The notes below the pieces were generated by a model, which was not told the origin of the DNA, ran no database searches, and saw only the letters and a program-made list of their open reading frames with translations. This document shows, in pieces, positions 6,289-14,251 of a DNA stretch of 43,852 bases. Made by a program: the position numbers and the translations under genes. The first letter of the stretch is position 1, and every line of letters begins with the position of its first letter. Source of the DNA: JBPCMN01 sp013695115. Lineage in GTDB: Bacteria > Actinomycetota > Acidimicrobiia > IMCC26256 > JACDBD01. Where the stretch lies: contig JBPCMN010000063.1 of assembly GCA_051002235.1 (NCBI GenBank), forward strand, positions 1 to 43,852, in the 5' to 3' direction.

Positions 6289-8004
6289 ATGTCGGCAAAC
6301 CGCGTACGCAGCGCGCCGGCGCCGGGTCAGGCGCCGATGCCGGCCCCGAACGCGGCGGCGTTGCTACGGCGGAACGCGACCGATCCCGCGATACGCGACC
6401 GTCCGGCACTGAAGTTCGAGGACCGGATGTGGACCCATGCCGAGTACGTCGCCGAGTCGACCCGATGGGCGAACCTGTTCCTGGCGCGGAAGCCGGCCGA
6501 CCGCGCCCTCCACGTCGGCGTCCTGCTCGACAACATCCCCGAGTACCTCTTCGCCCTCGGCGGCGCCGCGCTGTCGGGCGCGGCGGTGGTCGGGCTCAAC
6601 CACACCCGCCGGGGCGAGCACCTCCTCCGCGACATCGAGCACACCCACGTCGGCCTGATCGTCACCGAGCCTGGCCACGAGGCGCTGCTCGAACCCATTG
6701 CCGACGACCTCCCACCCGCCCTTGTGGTGGGTCCCGATCTCGACGCCGCGCTCGCCGAGCACCGCCAAGACGATCCCGGCCTCGACCCCGAGCCCGACAC
6801 GGTCTGGGGGCTCATCTTCACGTCGGGGACATCCGACGCGCCCAAGGCCGTGATCTGCACCCAGCGGCGGTTCATGGTCACCGGCAACCGCATGGGCATC
6901 ATCATGGGCGTCGCGCCCGACGACGTCGGCTACGTGTGCATGCCGCTGTTCCACTCGAACGCGCTCATGGTGGGGTGGGCTCCCTCGATCGTCTACGGCG
7001 CGGCCGTCGGTCTCGGCCGGCGCTTCAGCGCGTCGCGCTGGCTGGGCGACGTGCGCGGCTACGGGGCGACCTGGTTCAACTACACCGGCAAGCCCCTCGC
7101 CTACCTGCTCGCGACCCCGGAGCGGCCGGGCGATGCCGACAACCCCCTCCGGGTGGCGTTCGGCAACGAAGGCTCACCCGAGATCGTCGATGCGTTCGCC
7201 CGTCGTTTCGACGTCGAGGTCATCGATGCCTACGGCGCGACCGAGGGTGGAGTCGCCGTGAACCGTGACGCCGAGGAGCGGCCGGGGGCGCTGGGTGAGG
7301 CCGACGCCGCGGTCAAGGTCGTCGACGAGGACGGCAACGAGCTGCCGCCGGCCCGCATCGAACCGGCGACGGGACGCGTGCTCAACGCCGAGGAATGCGT
7401 GGGTGAGATCGTCAACACCGCCGGCCTCGGACCGTTCGAGGGCTACTACAACAATCCCGAGGCCAACGAGCGCACCACGCGGTTCGGCTGGTACTGGACC
7501 GGCGACCTCGGCTATCTCGACGTCGACCGCTACCTCTACTTCGCCGGGCGCACCGCCGACTGGATCCGGGTCGACGGCGAGAACTTCCTGGCGGCACCGA
7601 TCGAGGCCGCCCTCGCCCGTCACCCCGACGTGGTGCTCGCGGCCGTCTACGGCGTTCCCGACGACGAGGCCGGCGACCAGGTGATGGCGGGCCTCGTGCT
7701 GGGGGACGGCATCGCGTTCGACCCGGCCGGCTTCGCGCGCTGGCTCGACGCCCAGGCCGACGTCGGCCCGAAGTGGCGGCCCCGCTACGCGCGCATCCTG
7801 CGCGACCCGCCCACTACCGGCACCAACAAGATCGTGAAGCGGGCGCTCGTACACCAGAAGTGGCGGGCCGATCTCACCGCCGGCGATCCGGTCTTCGTGC
7901 GTCTCCGCGGCGACGACGACTACCGGTCGTTCACCGACGATGACGAACGGGCGCTGCACGACTCGTTCGTGCGTAACCAGCGCGAGCGGTTCTGGGATCT
8001 CTGA
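6289..8004 (+). CDS. acyl-CoA synthetase (AMP-dependent, FadD-like)
   Basis: 571 aa member of the ANL superfamily, which activates a carboxylic acid to its CoA thioester through an acyl-adenylate. The phosphate-binding loop LIFTSGTSDAPKAVI lies near residue 175, YGATEGG near 315 (adenine-binding motif A5), YWTGDLGYLD near 402, and the C-terminal hinge with GTNKIVKR near 511 carrying the adenylation Lys. The C-terminal tail resembles mycobacterial FadD17-type ligases. ATG 6289 is preferred to TTG 6280 because of the leaderless promoter. Three bases separate it from the acyl-CoA dehydrogenase, so activation and first dehydrogenation are co-expressed. Chain length not predictable. Confidence 0.9.
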   Translation: MSANRVRSAPAPGQAPMPAPNAAALLRRNATDPAIRDRPALKFEDRMWTHAEYVAESTRWANLFLARKPADRALHVGVLLDNIPEYLFALGGAALSGAAVVGLNHTRRGEHLLRDIEHTHVGLIVTEPGHEALLEPIADDLPPALVVGPDLDAALAEHRQDDPGLDPEPDTVWGLIFTSGTSDAPKAVICTQRRFMVTGNRMGIIMGVAPDDVGYVCMPLFHSNALMVGWAPSIVYGAAVGLGRRFSASRWLGDVRGYGATWFNYTGKPLAYLLATPERPGDADNPLRVAFGNEGSPEIVDAFARRFDVEVIDAYGATEGGVAVNRDAEERPGALGEADAAVKVVDEDGNELPPARIEPATGRVLNAEECVGEIVNTAGLGPFEGYYNNPEANERTTRFGWYWTGDLGYLDVDRYLYFAGRTADWIRVDGENFLAAPIEAALARHPDVVLAAVYGVPDDEAGDQVMAGLVLGDGIAFDPAGFARWLDAQADVGPKWRPRYARILRDPPTTGTNKIVKRALVHQKWRADLTAGDPVFVRLRGDDDYRSFTDDDERALHDSFVRNQRERFWDL

Positions 8005-8007
8005 GCG

Positions 8008-9171
8008 ATGGATCTGTCGTTCACGCCCGAGGAGGAGGCGTTCGCCGCGGAGGTCCGCGCCTGGCTCGGGGCCAACCTCGAGTTACCGCCGCGGTTCGGG
8101 TCGCTGGACGAGGAGATCGAGTGGGGCCGGGCCTGGCAGGCGAAGCTGGCCGCGGACCGGTGGGTCGGCATCCACTGGCCGGCCGAGTACGGCGGCCGGG
8201 GCGCTTCGCCGGTGCAGGTGGCCATCTTCAACATGGAGTACGCCCGCTCCCGTGCGCTCCAGCCGGTGAACCGGGTGGGCATCAACCTGGCCGGCCCCAC
8301 CTTGCTCGCCCACGGCACGGAGGCGCAGAAGCAACGCTGGCTCCCGGCCATCCTCGACGCCCGCGAGATCTGGTGCCAGCTGTTCAGCGAGCCCGGTGCC
8401 GGCTCCGACCTGGCCGCGCTCGCCACCAAGGCGGCGCCCGCCGAGGGCGGGTGGCTGCTGTCGGGCCAGAAGGTGTGGACGAGCTACGCCCGCCAGGCCC
8501 GCTGGGGCATCTGCCTGGCGCGCACCGACAGCGACGCACCCAAGCACCGCGGCATCTCGTACTTCGTGGTCGACATGGACGCCTCGGGCATCGACGTGCG
8601 CCCGCTGGTGCAGATCACGGGCGAGGCCGAGTTCAACGAGGTGTTCCTCGACGAGGTGTTCGTCGCCGAGAACCACCTCGTTGGCGAGATCAACCAGGGA
8701 TGGGCGGTCGCGAACACGACCCTCGCCCACGAGCGCGGCACCTCCTTCCCCTTCAAGGAGCAGGTCGTGCACGAGGTCTACCTCGACGAGCTCTACGCGC
8801 TGGCGGGGGAGCGGGGCGTGCTCGACGATCCCGAGTCGGCCGACGCGCTCGCGCAGGCGTTCGTGGAGCTGCGGGTGCTCCGGTTGCACAACTGGCGCAC
8901 GCTCTCGCGCCTCGCGGAAGGCATCGAGCCCGGCCCGGAGTCGAGCTGGGTGAAGCTGGCCTGGACCGACATGACCCAGCACCTCTCGGAGAGCGCGCTC
9001 GGCCTGCTCGGTGACGCCGCGCCGCTGTGGGTGGGGGCAGCCGAGAACCCCGCCGACGGGAAGTGGCAGCGCCAGTGGCTCTGGAGCAAGGCGGCGTCGA
9101 TCGCCGGCGGCACGTCCGAGGTCCAGCGCACGATCATCGGCGAGCGCATCCTCGGCCTCCCGCGCGGGTAG
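8008..9171 (+). CDS. acyl-CoA dehydrogenase
   Basis: 387 aa with the full N-terminal helical, middle beta and C-terminal helical domains. Family motifs: WCQLFSEPGAGSDLA (FAD contact), GQKVWTSYA, and GGTSEVQRTIIGERILGLPRG at the C-terminus. The MCAD-type YEGT catalytic Glu position reads AGGT, so the base, if any, must come from elsewhere, as in actinobacterial FadE-type enzymes acting on bulky acyl-CoAs. It would catalyse alpha,beta-desaturation of the ester made by the preceding ligase and pass electrons to ETF. Confidence 0.9.
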   Translation: MDLSFTPEEEAFAAEVRAWLGANLELPPRFGSLDEEIEWGRAWQAKLAADRWVGIHWPAEYGGRGASPVQVAIFNMEYARSRALQPVNRVGINLAGPTLLAHGTEAQKQRWLPAILDAREIWCQLFSEPGAGSDLAALATKAAPAEGGWLLSGQKVWTSYARQARWGICLARTDSDAPKHRGISYFVVDMDASGIDVRPLVQITGEAEFNEVFLDEVFVAENHLVGEINQGWAVANTTLAHERGTSFPFKEQVVHEVYLDELYALAGERGVLDDPESADALAQAFVELRVLRLHNWRTLSRLAEGIEPGPESSWVKLAWTDMTQHLSESALGLLGDAAPLWVGAAENPADGKWQRQWLWSKAASIAGGTSEVQRTIIGERILGLPRG

Positions 9172-9174
9172 GTT
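9169..9174 (+). promoter_or_regulatory. -10 box TAGGTT, leaderless start
   Basis: TAGGTT ends eight bases before the ATG at 9183. Its TAG is the stop codon of the acyl-CoA dehydrogenase, so the VOC gene can be transcribed separately without any added intergenic DNA. Confidence 0.45.
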
Positions 9175-9182
9175 ACGCGGCA

Positions 9183-9560
9183 ATGGCGGAAGTACGAGCT
9201 ACGGGTCTGGACCACATCGTGCTCAACGTCGCCGACGTGGAGCGGTCGCTGGCGTGGTACGTCGACGAGTTGGGCCTCCAGGGCGAACGCGTCGACGAAT
9301 GGAGGAAGAGGGAGGTGCCCTTCCCGTCGGTGCGCATCGACCCGACCACGGTGATCGACCTGCTGGGCGCCGACCGCAGCGGCGAGAACGTGAATCATCT
9401 GTGCCTCGTGGTCGGCAACGCCATCGAGGAGCTCGCGGCGTCGGGACGGTTCGAAGTACTCCAAGGACCGGTCGAACGGTGGGGAGCGCAAGGGCTCGCG
9501 ACGAGCATCTACGTGTACGACCCCGACCAGAACCTCGTCGAGTTGCGCCACTACGGCTGA
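9183..9560 (+). CDS. VOC family (glyoxalase/bleomycin resistance fold) protein
   Basis: 125 aa made of two beta-alpha-beta-beta-beta units. LDHIVLNVADVERSLAWY holds the first metal-type His, NHLCLVV the second, and SIYVYDPDQNLVELR the C-terminal Glu. These are the expected positions for a divalent-metal site used by glyoxalases, dioxygenases and epimerases. ATG at 9183 is chosen because homology starts there and a leaderless -10 precedes it. Its place after a ligase/dehydrogenase pair would suit a methylmalonyl-CoA-epimerase-like or dioxygenase step, but nothing in the sequence decides between them. Confidence 0.85.
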   Translation: MAEVRATGLDHIVLNVADVERSLAWYVDELGLQGERVDEWRKREVPFPSVRIDPTTVIDLLGADRSGENVNHLCLVVGNAIEELAASGRFEVLQGPVERWGAQGLATSIYVYDPDQNLVELRHYG

Positions 9561-9592
9561 TCAGGAGCTTCGCGGCGTCCCAAGCCCGCTGG

Positions 9593-9598
9593 TAGGGT
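9593..9598 (+). promoter_or_regulatory. -10 candidate for the cold-shock gene
   Basis: TAGGGT with no good -35. Transcription from here would give a 5' leader of about 60 nt before the TTG start, in line with the structured leaders common on cold-shock mRNAs. Confidence 0.3.
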
Positions 9599-9665
9599 CC
9601 CGGGCGCTAGAGGGGGCCGTGCCTCGTCGCACACCTCTGTGTCATCAAGCTGCAAGGAGCAACCG

Positions 9666-9866
9666 TTGGCGACAGGCACCGTGAAGTGGTTCAACGCCGA
9701 GAAGGGCTACGGCTTCATCTCGCGTGAGGGCGGAGAGGACGTGTTCGTCCACTACTCCGCCATCAACATGCCCGGGTACCGGTCACTCGAAGAGGGGCAG
9801 GCGGTCGAGTTCGACGTCGGTCCCGGCCGCAAGGGCGAAGAGGCACAGAACGTGAAGGTTGTCTGA
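9666..9866 (+). CDS. cspA: cold-shock protein, CspA family
   Basis: 66 aa, a complete cold-shock domain (OB-fold RNA chaperone). RNP1 (KGYGFI) and RNP2 (VFVHYSAI) are intact. Family members start (M)ATGTVKWFN. Here the codon at that position is TTG at 9666, with AAGGAG seven bases upstream at 9654-9659. An upstream ATG at 9639 would add nine residues foreign to the family and place the Shine-Dalgarno inside the coding region, so TTG is preferred. Monocistronic between the VOC gene and a convergent acetyltransferase. Confidence 0.93.
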   Translation: MATGTVKWFNAEKGYGFISREGGEDVFVHYSAINMPGYRSLEEGQAVEFDVGPGRKGEEAQNVKVV

Positions 9867-9876
9867 CGCCTAACAG

Positions 9877-10704
9877 CTAGTCGCGTGACCCGATCCACAG
9901 CGTGAAACGGGTCAACGGCAGATAGCCCATCCGCTCGTAGGTTCGGCGGCCGTCGTCGCTCGAGATGAGCATCGACGGCCGGTCGGGGAGCACGAGCGTC
10001 GCCGCCCAGGTCATGGCCTCTCCGTAGCCGCGCCCGCGCACCGACGAGGTCGCCGACACCCATTCCACGTGGGACATCGACTGGCCCAGGTGGGCCATCG
10101 ACGTGCCCACCGGCTCGCCCGCGACGAGCCCGAGGTAGAAGCGGAACCTGTCGTCGGCGAGGAGCGCATCGGGGAGGAACGCCCCCGCACCAAGGTCGCG
10201 GAGCTCGGGCATCGGGTACCCGTCGAACAGCGTGCGCTCGAGGACGCGCAGCGTGTCGGGATCGGTGGCTTCGACGATCTCGAGATCATCGGGCGGCGGA
10301 CGGCGCTCTCCTCCTGCTGGCCGGAACATCAGCGGGGGGTGACCGACCGGCTGGAGACCGTGCGGTCGCAGGTCGGGCGTCGGCATGGCGCTGAAGAGCA
10401 TCCACGGGCCACCGGGCGCGCCGGCGAAGAACTCCGTCATCCTCGCGACCACGTCGTCCGCGGCCTGCTCGTGCAGCGGAGCCCGCAGCACGCCCCCGTT
10501 GAGATAGGCGCCGGGTGAGCCGGCGTCGGCCAGGAGCATGGCGTCGTCCCCCAGCACTCGCCCGCCGGCCGCGCGCGCCTGCGTTTCGATCATGTCGGCG
10601 AATGCGTCGACATAGGCACGCACGAGCGTGTCCTCGCTCGGGACATCGCGGTCCCACTCCGTGGCCAGGCGCTCCCCGGGATCGGCGGCGAAGTCGGAAG
10701 CCAC
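9877..10704 (-). CDS. GNAT family N-acetyltransferase
   Basis: 275 aa. The GNAT fold is in the C-terminal half: AGEPVGTSMAHLG (beta4), VEWVSATSSVRGRGYGEAMTW with the acetyl-CoA pyrophosphate-binding R-G-x-G-Y/x-G motif A, and ERMGYLPLTRFTLW at the end. The N-terminal 120 residues are less typical and may be a degenerate second GNAT-like half. GTG start, one base after the amidohydrolase stop, so co-transcribed with it. Substrate unknown. Confidence 0.8.
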   Translation of the reverse strand: MASDFAADPGERLATEWDRDVPSEDTLVRAYVDAFADMIETQARAAGGRVLGDDAMLLADAGSPGAYLNGGVLRAPLHEQAADDVVARMTEFFAGAPGGPWMLFSAMPTPDLRPHGLQPVGHPPLMFRPAGGERRPPPDDLEIVEATDPDTLRVLERTLFDGYPMPELRDLGAGAFLPDALLADDRFRFYLGLVAGEPVGTSMAHLGQSMSHVEWVSATSSVRGRGYGEAMTWAATLVLPDRPSMLISSDDGRRTYERMGYLPLTRFTLWIGSRD

Positions 10705-10705
10705 G

Positions 10706-11905
10706 TCAGATGCCGTACAGCGCCCGGCAGCTCCCGCCCGCGATCTGCGCCTGCTGCTCCGCGCTCAGCCCGTTCATCGCTTCGCTGAGCTCCTCGGTCA
10801 CGCCGGGGAACTTCGCGTCGGGGTGCGGATAGTCGCTGGCCCACACGATCCGATCGGCGCCCACGAAGGGCGAGTTGGCAGTGAACGCCAGCGTCGACTC
10901 GTCGGGGTCGAAGCTGATCCAGCACTGGCGCCGGAAGTAGTCGGACGGGGCCCGCTTCAACCACGGCACGTCCCACGAGAAGATCTCGTAGTGGTGGTCG
11001 AGGCGCTCCAGCCACGGCACGATCCATCCGCCGTTCGCCTCCAGGAACACGATCTTCAGGTCGGGGAAGCGCTCGCACACGCCCCCGGCGAGCAGGAACG
11101 CCATCGTGTTCATCATGTCGAACGGGTTCGAGATCGCCTGGGTGAAGTACACGTTGTCGATCCCGCTGTCGGCGCCGGCGTCGCCCGTCGGCATCGACGA
11201 CGTGCCCAGCCGGGCGATGCGCAGCCCGCTGCACGCACCCGGCAGGTCGGGCACGAGGAACGGGTGCAGCCCGACTGGAAGGCCGGTGTCCGACGCGGCG
11301 CGCCACAGCGGGTCGTAGGCCTCGTGGTTCATCGGCTTCCAACCTTCGGTCGGGTTGGGCCGCAGCATGACCCCGACGATCCCGGGCTTGCCCGCGACGC
11401 GCCGGATCTCGGCGGCGGCGCGCTCCACGTCCTGCTGCGGCACGATCGCGACGCCGAAGATGCGCCCCGCTCCCTCCTGGACGTGCGCGGAGAGCCAGTC
11501 GTTGTAGGCCCGGCACTGGGCCTCGGCGAAGTCGACGTCGTGGAGCCCGGCGATGCCGAGGAGCATCGTCGGGTAGAGCACCGACTGGGCGATGTGGTCG
11601 GTGTCGAGGTCGGCGAGTCGGGCGGTGGCGTCGTAGGCCGCGGGGCGGATCTCGGTGTAACGCAGCTCGCCCCGCTGGGCCCGTTGCCGGTCCTCGAGGC
11701 TCATGCCCGCGGTGCCGGCGAGCGCGAGGGCGTTGGCGGGCAATCGCTGGCGGTCGTAGATGCACCACTCGCGACCGTCGCCGTCGGTCTCGATGTGCCA
11801 GATCCGGTCCTCGAAGCCCTTGGGCGCGAAGTCGAGCATCCCGTTCGGGTGCTCGAGGACGTGGCCGTCGGAATCGATGAAGCGCAGCGCCGTCGCGGTC
11901 GTCAT
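10706..11905 (-). CDS. amidohydrolase family protein (amidohydrolase 2/ACMSD-like)
   Basis: 399 aa TIM-barrel hydrolase or decarboxylase. FIDSDGHVLE at the N-terminus replaces the more usual D-x-H-x-H, keeping one His; GLHPFLV gives the mid-chain His, and WASDYPHPDAKFPG near the C-terminus has the catalytic Asp-Tyr-Pro-His of the ACMSD branch. Members decarboxylate or hydrolyse aromatic and lactone intermediates. ATG 11905 is preceded six bases upstream by TAGTGT, so the gene seems to have its own leaderless promoter although it follows the aldehyde dehydrogenase by 24 bp. Confidence 0.85.
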   Translation of the reverse strand: MTTATALRFIDSDGHVLEHPNGMLDFAPKGFEDRIWHIETDGDGREWCIYDRQRLPANALALAGTAGMSLEDRQRAQRGELRYTEIRPAAYDATARLADLDTDHIAQSVLYPTMLLGIAGLHDVDFAEAQCRAYNDWLSAHVQEGAGRIFGVAIVPQQDVERAAAEIRRVAGKPGIVGVMLRPNPTEGWKPMNHEAYDPLWRAASDTGLPVGLHPFLVPDLPGACSGLRIARLGTSSMPTGDAGADSGIDNVYFTQAISNPFDMMNTMAFLLAGGVCERFPDLKIVFLEANGGWIVPWLERLDHHYEIFSWDVPWLKRAPSDYFRRQCWISFDPDESTLAFTANSPFVGADRIVWASDYPHPDAKFPGVTEELSEAMNGLSAEQQAQIAGGSCRALYGI

Positions 11906-11911
11906 GCGCTC

Positions 11912-11917
11912 ACACTA
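11912..11917 (-). promoter_or_regulatory. -10 box TAGTGT, leaderless start
   Basis: Six bases separate TAGTGT from the amidohydrolase ATG at 11905. No ribosome binding site lies between them. Confidence 0.5.
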
Positions 11918-11929
11918 GGAGAGGGCCGG

Positions 11930-13327
11930 CTACAGGAAGCGGCGGAGGATCCTCTGCTTCCGCTTCGTGTACGGCGGGTACGCGAAGGCGGGGTCGACGC
12001 GGGTCGACTTGGCCAGGATCCCCCTGCGGTGGCTGAACGTCTCGAAGCCGGCGCGGCCGTGGTACGCGCCCATGCCGCTGGCGCCGACGCCGCCGAAGGG
12101 AAGGTCGGGGATCGCCACGTGCAGCACGGTGGCGTTGATCCCGGCGCCGCCCGAGGACGTGCGCGTCAGTACCTCGTCATGCGTGTCGCTCGAGCCCGAG
12201 AACACATACAAAGCCAGGGGCCGGTCGCGCTGGTTGACGAACTCGATCGCTTCGTCGACATCGGTGACGGGGAGCACCGGGAGCACGGGTCCGAAGATCT
12301 CCTCGGCCATGACCGCCGAGTCCGGCGCCACGTTCCGCAGGACGGTCGGCGCGATGTAGCGCTGCTCGGCATCGGTCTCGCCGCCGAGCGCGGGTGTTCC
12401 GTCGGCGAGGAGCGCATCGAGCCTGCGGAAGTGACGGTCGTTGACGATCCGGGCGTAGTCGGGGCTCGCCTTGGGGTCGGGGCCGTAGAAGTCGTTGATC
12501 ACCTTGGCGAGCCGCTCGACGAACGCGTCCTCGATGTCGCGGGCGACGAGGGCGTAGTCGGGCGCGATGCAGGTCTGGCCGGCGTTGAGGAACTTGCCCC
12601 ACGCCACCCGGCGAGCGGCCACGTCGAGATCGGCGTCGGCGGTCACGATCACCGGGCTCTTGCCGCCGAGCTCGAGGGTGACTGGTGTGAGGTGCTTCGC
12701 GGCCGCTTCCATCACGATCCGGCCGACCTGTCCGTTGCCCGTGTAGAAGATGTAGTCGAACTGCTCGGCCAAGAGGGCTTGGGTGTCGGGGACGCCCCCC
12801 TCGACCACCGCGACGCACTCGCGGTCGAGGTACTCGGGGATCAGCCGCGCCAGGGTCGCGGACGTGTGCATCGAGACTTCGGACGGCTTGGCGACGACGC
12901 AGTTGCCCGCGGCGATGGCCCCGACCATCGGTGAGAGCAGCAGCTGCACCGGGTAGTTCCACGGGGCAATGACGAGTGCGACGCCGAGCGGCTCGTGTTG
13001 GATGCGCGCCTTTCCCGGCCGCTGCGCCACCGGTGTCCACACCTTCTCGGGCTTCGTCCACGACGTGAGGTGCTTGAGCGCGTGCTCGATCTCGTTCACC
13101 ACGATGGCGATGTCGCTGACCCAGGCCTCGAGCGGGGGCTTGCCCAGGTCGGCGCCGAGCGCGCCGAGGAGGTCGTCCTCCCGCTCCCGGAGCATCTTCT
13201 TCATGCGCTTGAGCTGCTCCCGGCGCCAGGTGAGCGGGCGGGTGCGGCCCGACGCGAACGCAGACCGCAGCTTCGCGACGAGGGCGCCGAAGTCGGTCGT
13301 CGTCGTCTCGGGCGTCAGCGTCTGCAT
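11930..13327 (-). CDS. aldehyde dehydrogenase, ALDH3-like
   Basis: 465 aa NAD(P)-dependent aldehyde dehydrogenase. VTLELGGKSPVIV carries the general-base Glu near residue 215, and NAGQTCIAPDY the nucleophilic Cys near 250. APWNYPVQL is the cofactor-binding Asn motif. FGGVGASGMGAYHG and FSHRRGI are typical of class 3 (fatty/coniferyl aldehyde) enzymes, as is the hydrophobic-basic C-terminal tail (YTKRKQRILRRFL), which in relatives can associate with membranes. ATG 13327 follows GGAAGGA. It could oxidise the aldehyde made by the upstream GMC oxidoreductase. Confidence 0.92.
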   Translation of the reverse strand: MQTLTPETTTTDFGALVAKLRSAFASGRTRPLTWRREQLKRMKKMLREREDDLLGALGADLGKPPLEAWVSDIAIVVNEIEHALKHLTSWTKPEKVWTPVAQRPGKARIQHEPLGVALVIAPWNYPVQLLLSPMVGAIAAGNCVVAKPSEVSMHTSATLARLIPEYLDRECVAVVEGGVPDTQALLAEQFDYIFYTGNGQVGRIVMEAAAKHLTPVTLELGGKSPVIVTADADLDVAARRVAWGKFLNAGQTCIAPDYALVARDIEDAFVERLAKVINDFYGPDPKASPDYARIVNDRHFRRLDALLADGTPALGGETDAEQRYIAPTVLRNVAPDSAVMAEEIFGPVLPVLPVTDVDEAIEFVNQRDRPLALYVFSGSSDTHDEVLTRTSSGGAGINATVLHVAIPDLPFGGVGASGMGAYHGRAGFETFSHRRGILAKSTRVDPAFAYPPYTKRKQRILRRFL

Positions 13328-13353
13328 GGGGTCCTTCCACCGGGGGAGCCCCG

Positions 13354-13359
13354 ACGCTA
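13354..13359 (-). promoter_or_regulatory. -10 candidate for the aldehyde dehydrogenase
   Basis: TAGCGT in the 64-bp gap behind the HAD gene would give a leader of about 20 nt that carries the GGAAGGA ribosome binding site. No clear -35. Confidence 0.3.
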
Positions 13360-13391
13360 TTCGACCACCGCCGCCCACCGGGCGGGCCGGG

Positions 13392-14093
13392 TCAGAGGAG
13401 CGTCAGCAGCCCGCGCAGATCCTCGAGCACCGGCACGTCGTCGCGGGCCGGTTTGTCGGGAGCGCCCGGATCGGGCCAGTGGCCGTCCCGGGCCAGGTAT
13501 GCCGGCGCCATGCCCACCGCCCGAGGGCCTTCGACGTCGGGACCCCACGTATCGCCCACGAACAGCGCGTCCGCCGCCGTTACCCCCAGCTTCTCGAGCG
13601 TGTGGCGGAAGATCCGGGGATGGGGCTTGCGGGCACCCGCCCACGCCGACGAGACCGTGACGTCGACGAGCTCGGTGAGGCCGACGCCGTCGATCGCTTC
13701 GGCCAGGTCCCAGTCCCAGTTCGAGCAGACCGCGAGCCGCAGGTCGCGGCGTCGGAGCTCGGTCAGTACCTCGGCCACCTCGGGGTAGGGCTCGAGCACG
13801 CGTCGGGACGCGCCCGAGCGCAGCTTCTCGAGGATCACCTCGTATTCGCCCGGGTGCACGTCGGTCTCCGCCAGCATCCCGAGCAGGCGTTCCTGTTGCC
13901 AGGCGACGTAGTGGTCGCGGCTCTGCGAGTGCTCGAGGTGCTCGATGCCGTCCACCCCCTCGTTCCACCAACGGTTGCGCGCCTCGCGCGGCAGGTCGTA
14001 GCCGTGCTCCGCCAGCACCGAGTCGATCGACACCCAGTGCGTCGCCTCCGCCAGGGTGCCGTAGAAGTCGAGGAGCACAGCTTCGTACGTCAG
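13392..14093 (-). CDS. HAD family hydrolase
   Basis: 233 aa haloacid-dehalogenase-fold phosphatase or dehalogenase. Motif I is LLDFYGTL, with the second Asp of the DxD replaced by Tyr as in haloalkanoate dehalogenases and related HADs. Motif II is VCSNWD, and motifs III/IV are ARKPHPRIF and FVGDTWGPDVEG. The start is uncertain. The protein should begin just before YEAVLLDF, where the in-frame codon is CTG (14093); the next standard start is GTG 14078, only four residues before the nucleophile Asp. No ATG, GTG or TTG fits better upstream without running into the zinc-finger gene. Confidence 0.75.
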   Translation of the reverse strand: MTYEAVLLDFYGTLAEATHWVSIDSVLAEHGYDLPREARNRWWNEGVDGIEHLEHSQSRDHYVAWQQERLLGMLAETDVHPGEYEVILEKLRSGASRRVLEPYPEVAEVLTELRRRDLRLAVCSNWDWDLAEAIDGVGLTELVDVTVSSAWAGARKPHPRIFRHTLEKLGVTAADALFVGDTWGPDVEGPRAVGMAPAYLARDGHWPDPGAPDKPARDDVPVLEDLRGLLTLL

Positions 14094-14137
14094 GCGCCGA
14101 TTGTCGCAGGCCCGTCGACGCGTTTGAGGAGCGGTTC

Positions 14138-14251
14138 TCAGTCGTCGCCGTCGTTGCGGTTGGGGTGAGCCTCGTCGAGGTGGAGCTTGAGCTCCCAGTG
14201 GGCCGTGAACCGAAGCTCGCAGTACGGGCACTGGTGGGCTTCGATGCTCAC
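14138..14251 (-). CDS. 37-aa C2H2-type zinc-finger micro-protein
   Basis: Starts at GTG 14251, whose bases overlap the TGA of the enoyl-CoA hydratase (GTGA), and ends at TGA 14138. The sequence contains CPYC, then HWELKLHLDEAH: a C-x2-C plus His-rich helix spaced like a C2H2 zinc finger (C8, C11, H24, H29). The rest is an acidic tail (NRNDGDD). It is too short for most gene finders. Tight coupling to the upstream gene supports reality. Function unknown; a regulatory or protein-binding finger is plausible. Confidence 0.7.
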   Translation of the reverse strand: MSIEAHQCPYCELRFTAHWELKLHLDEAHPNRNDGDD

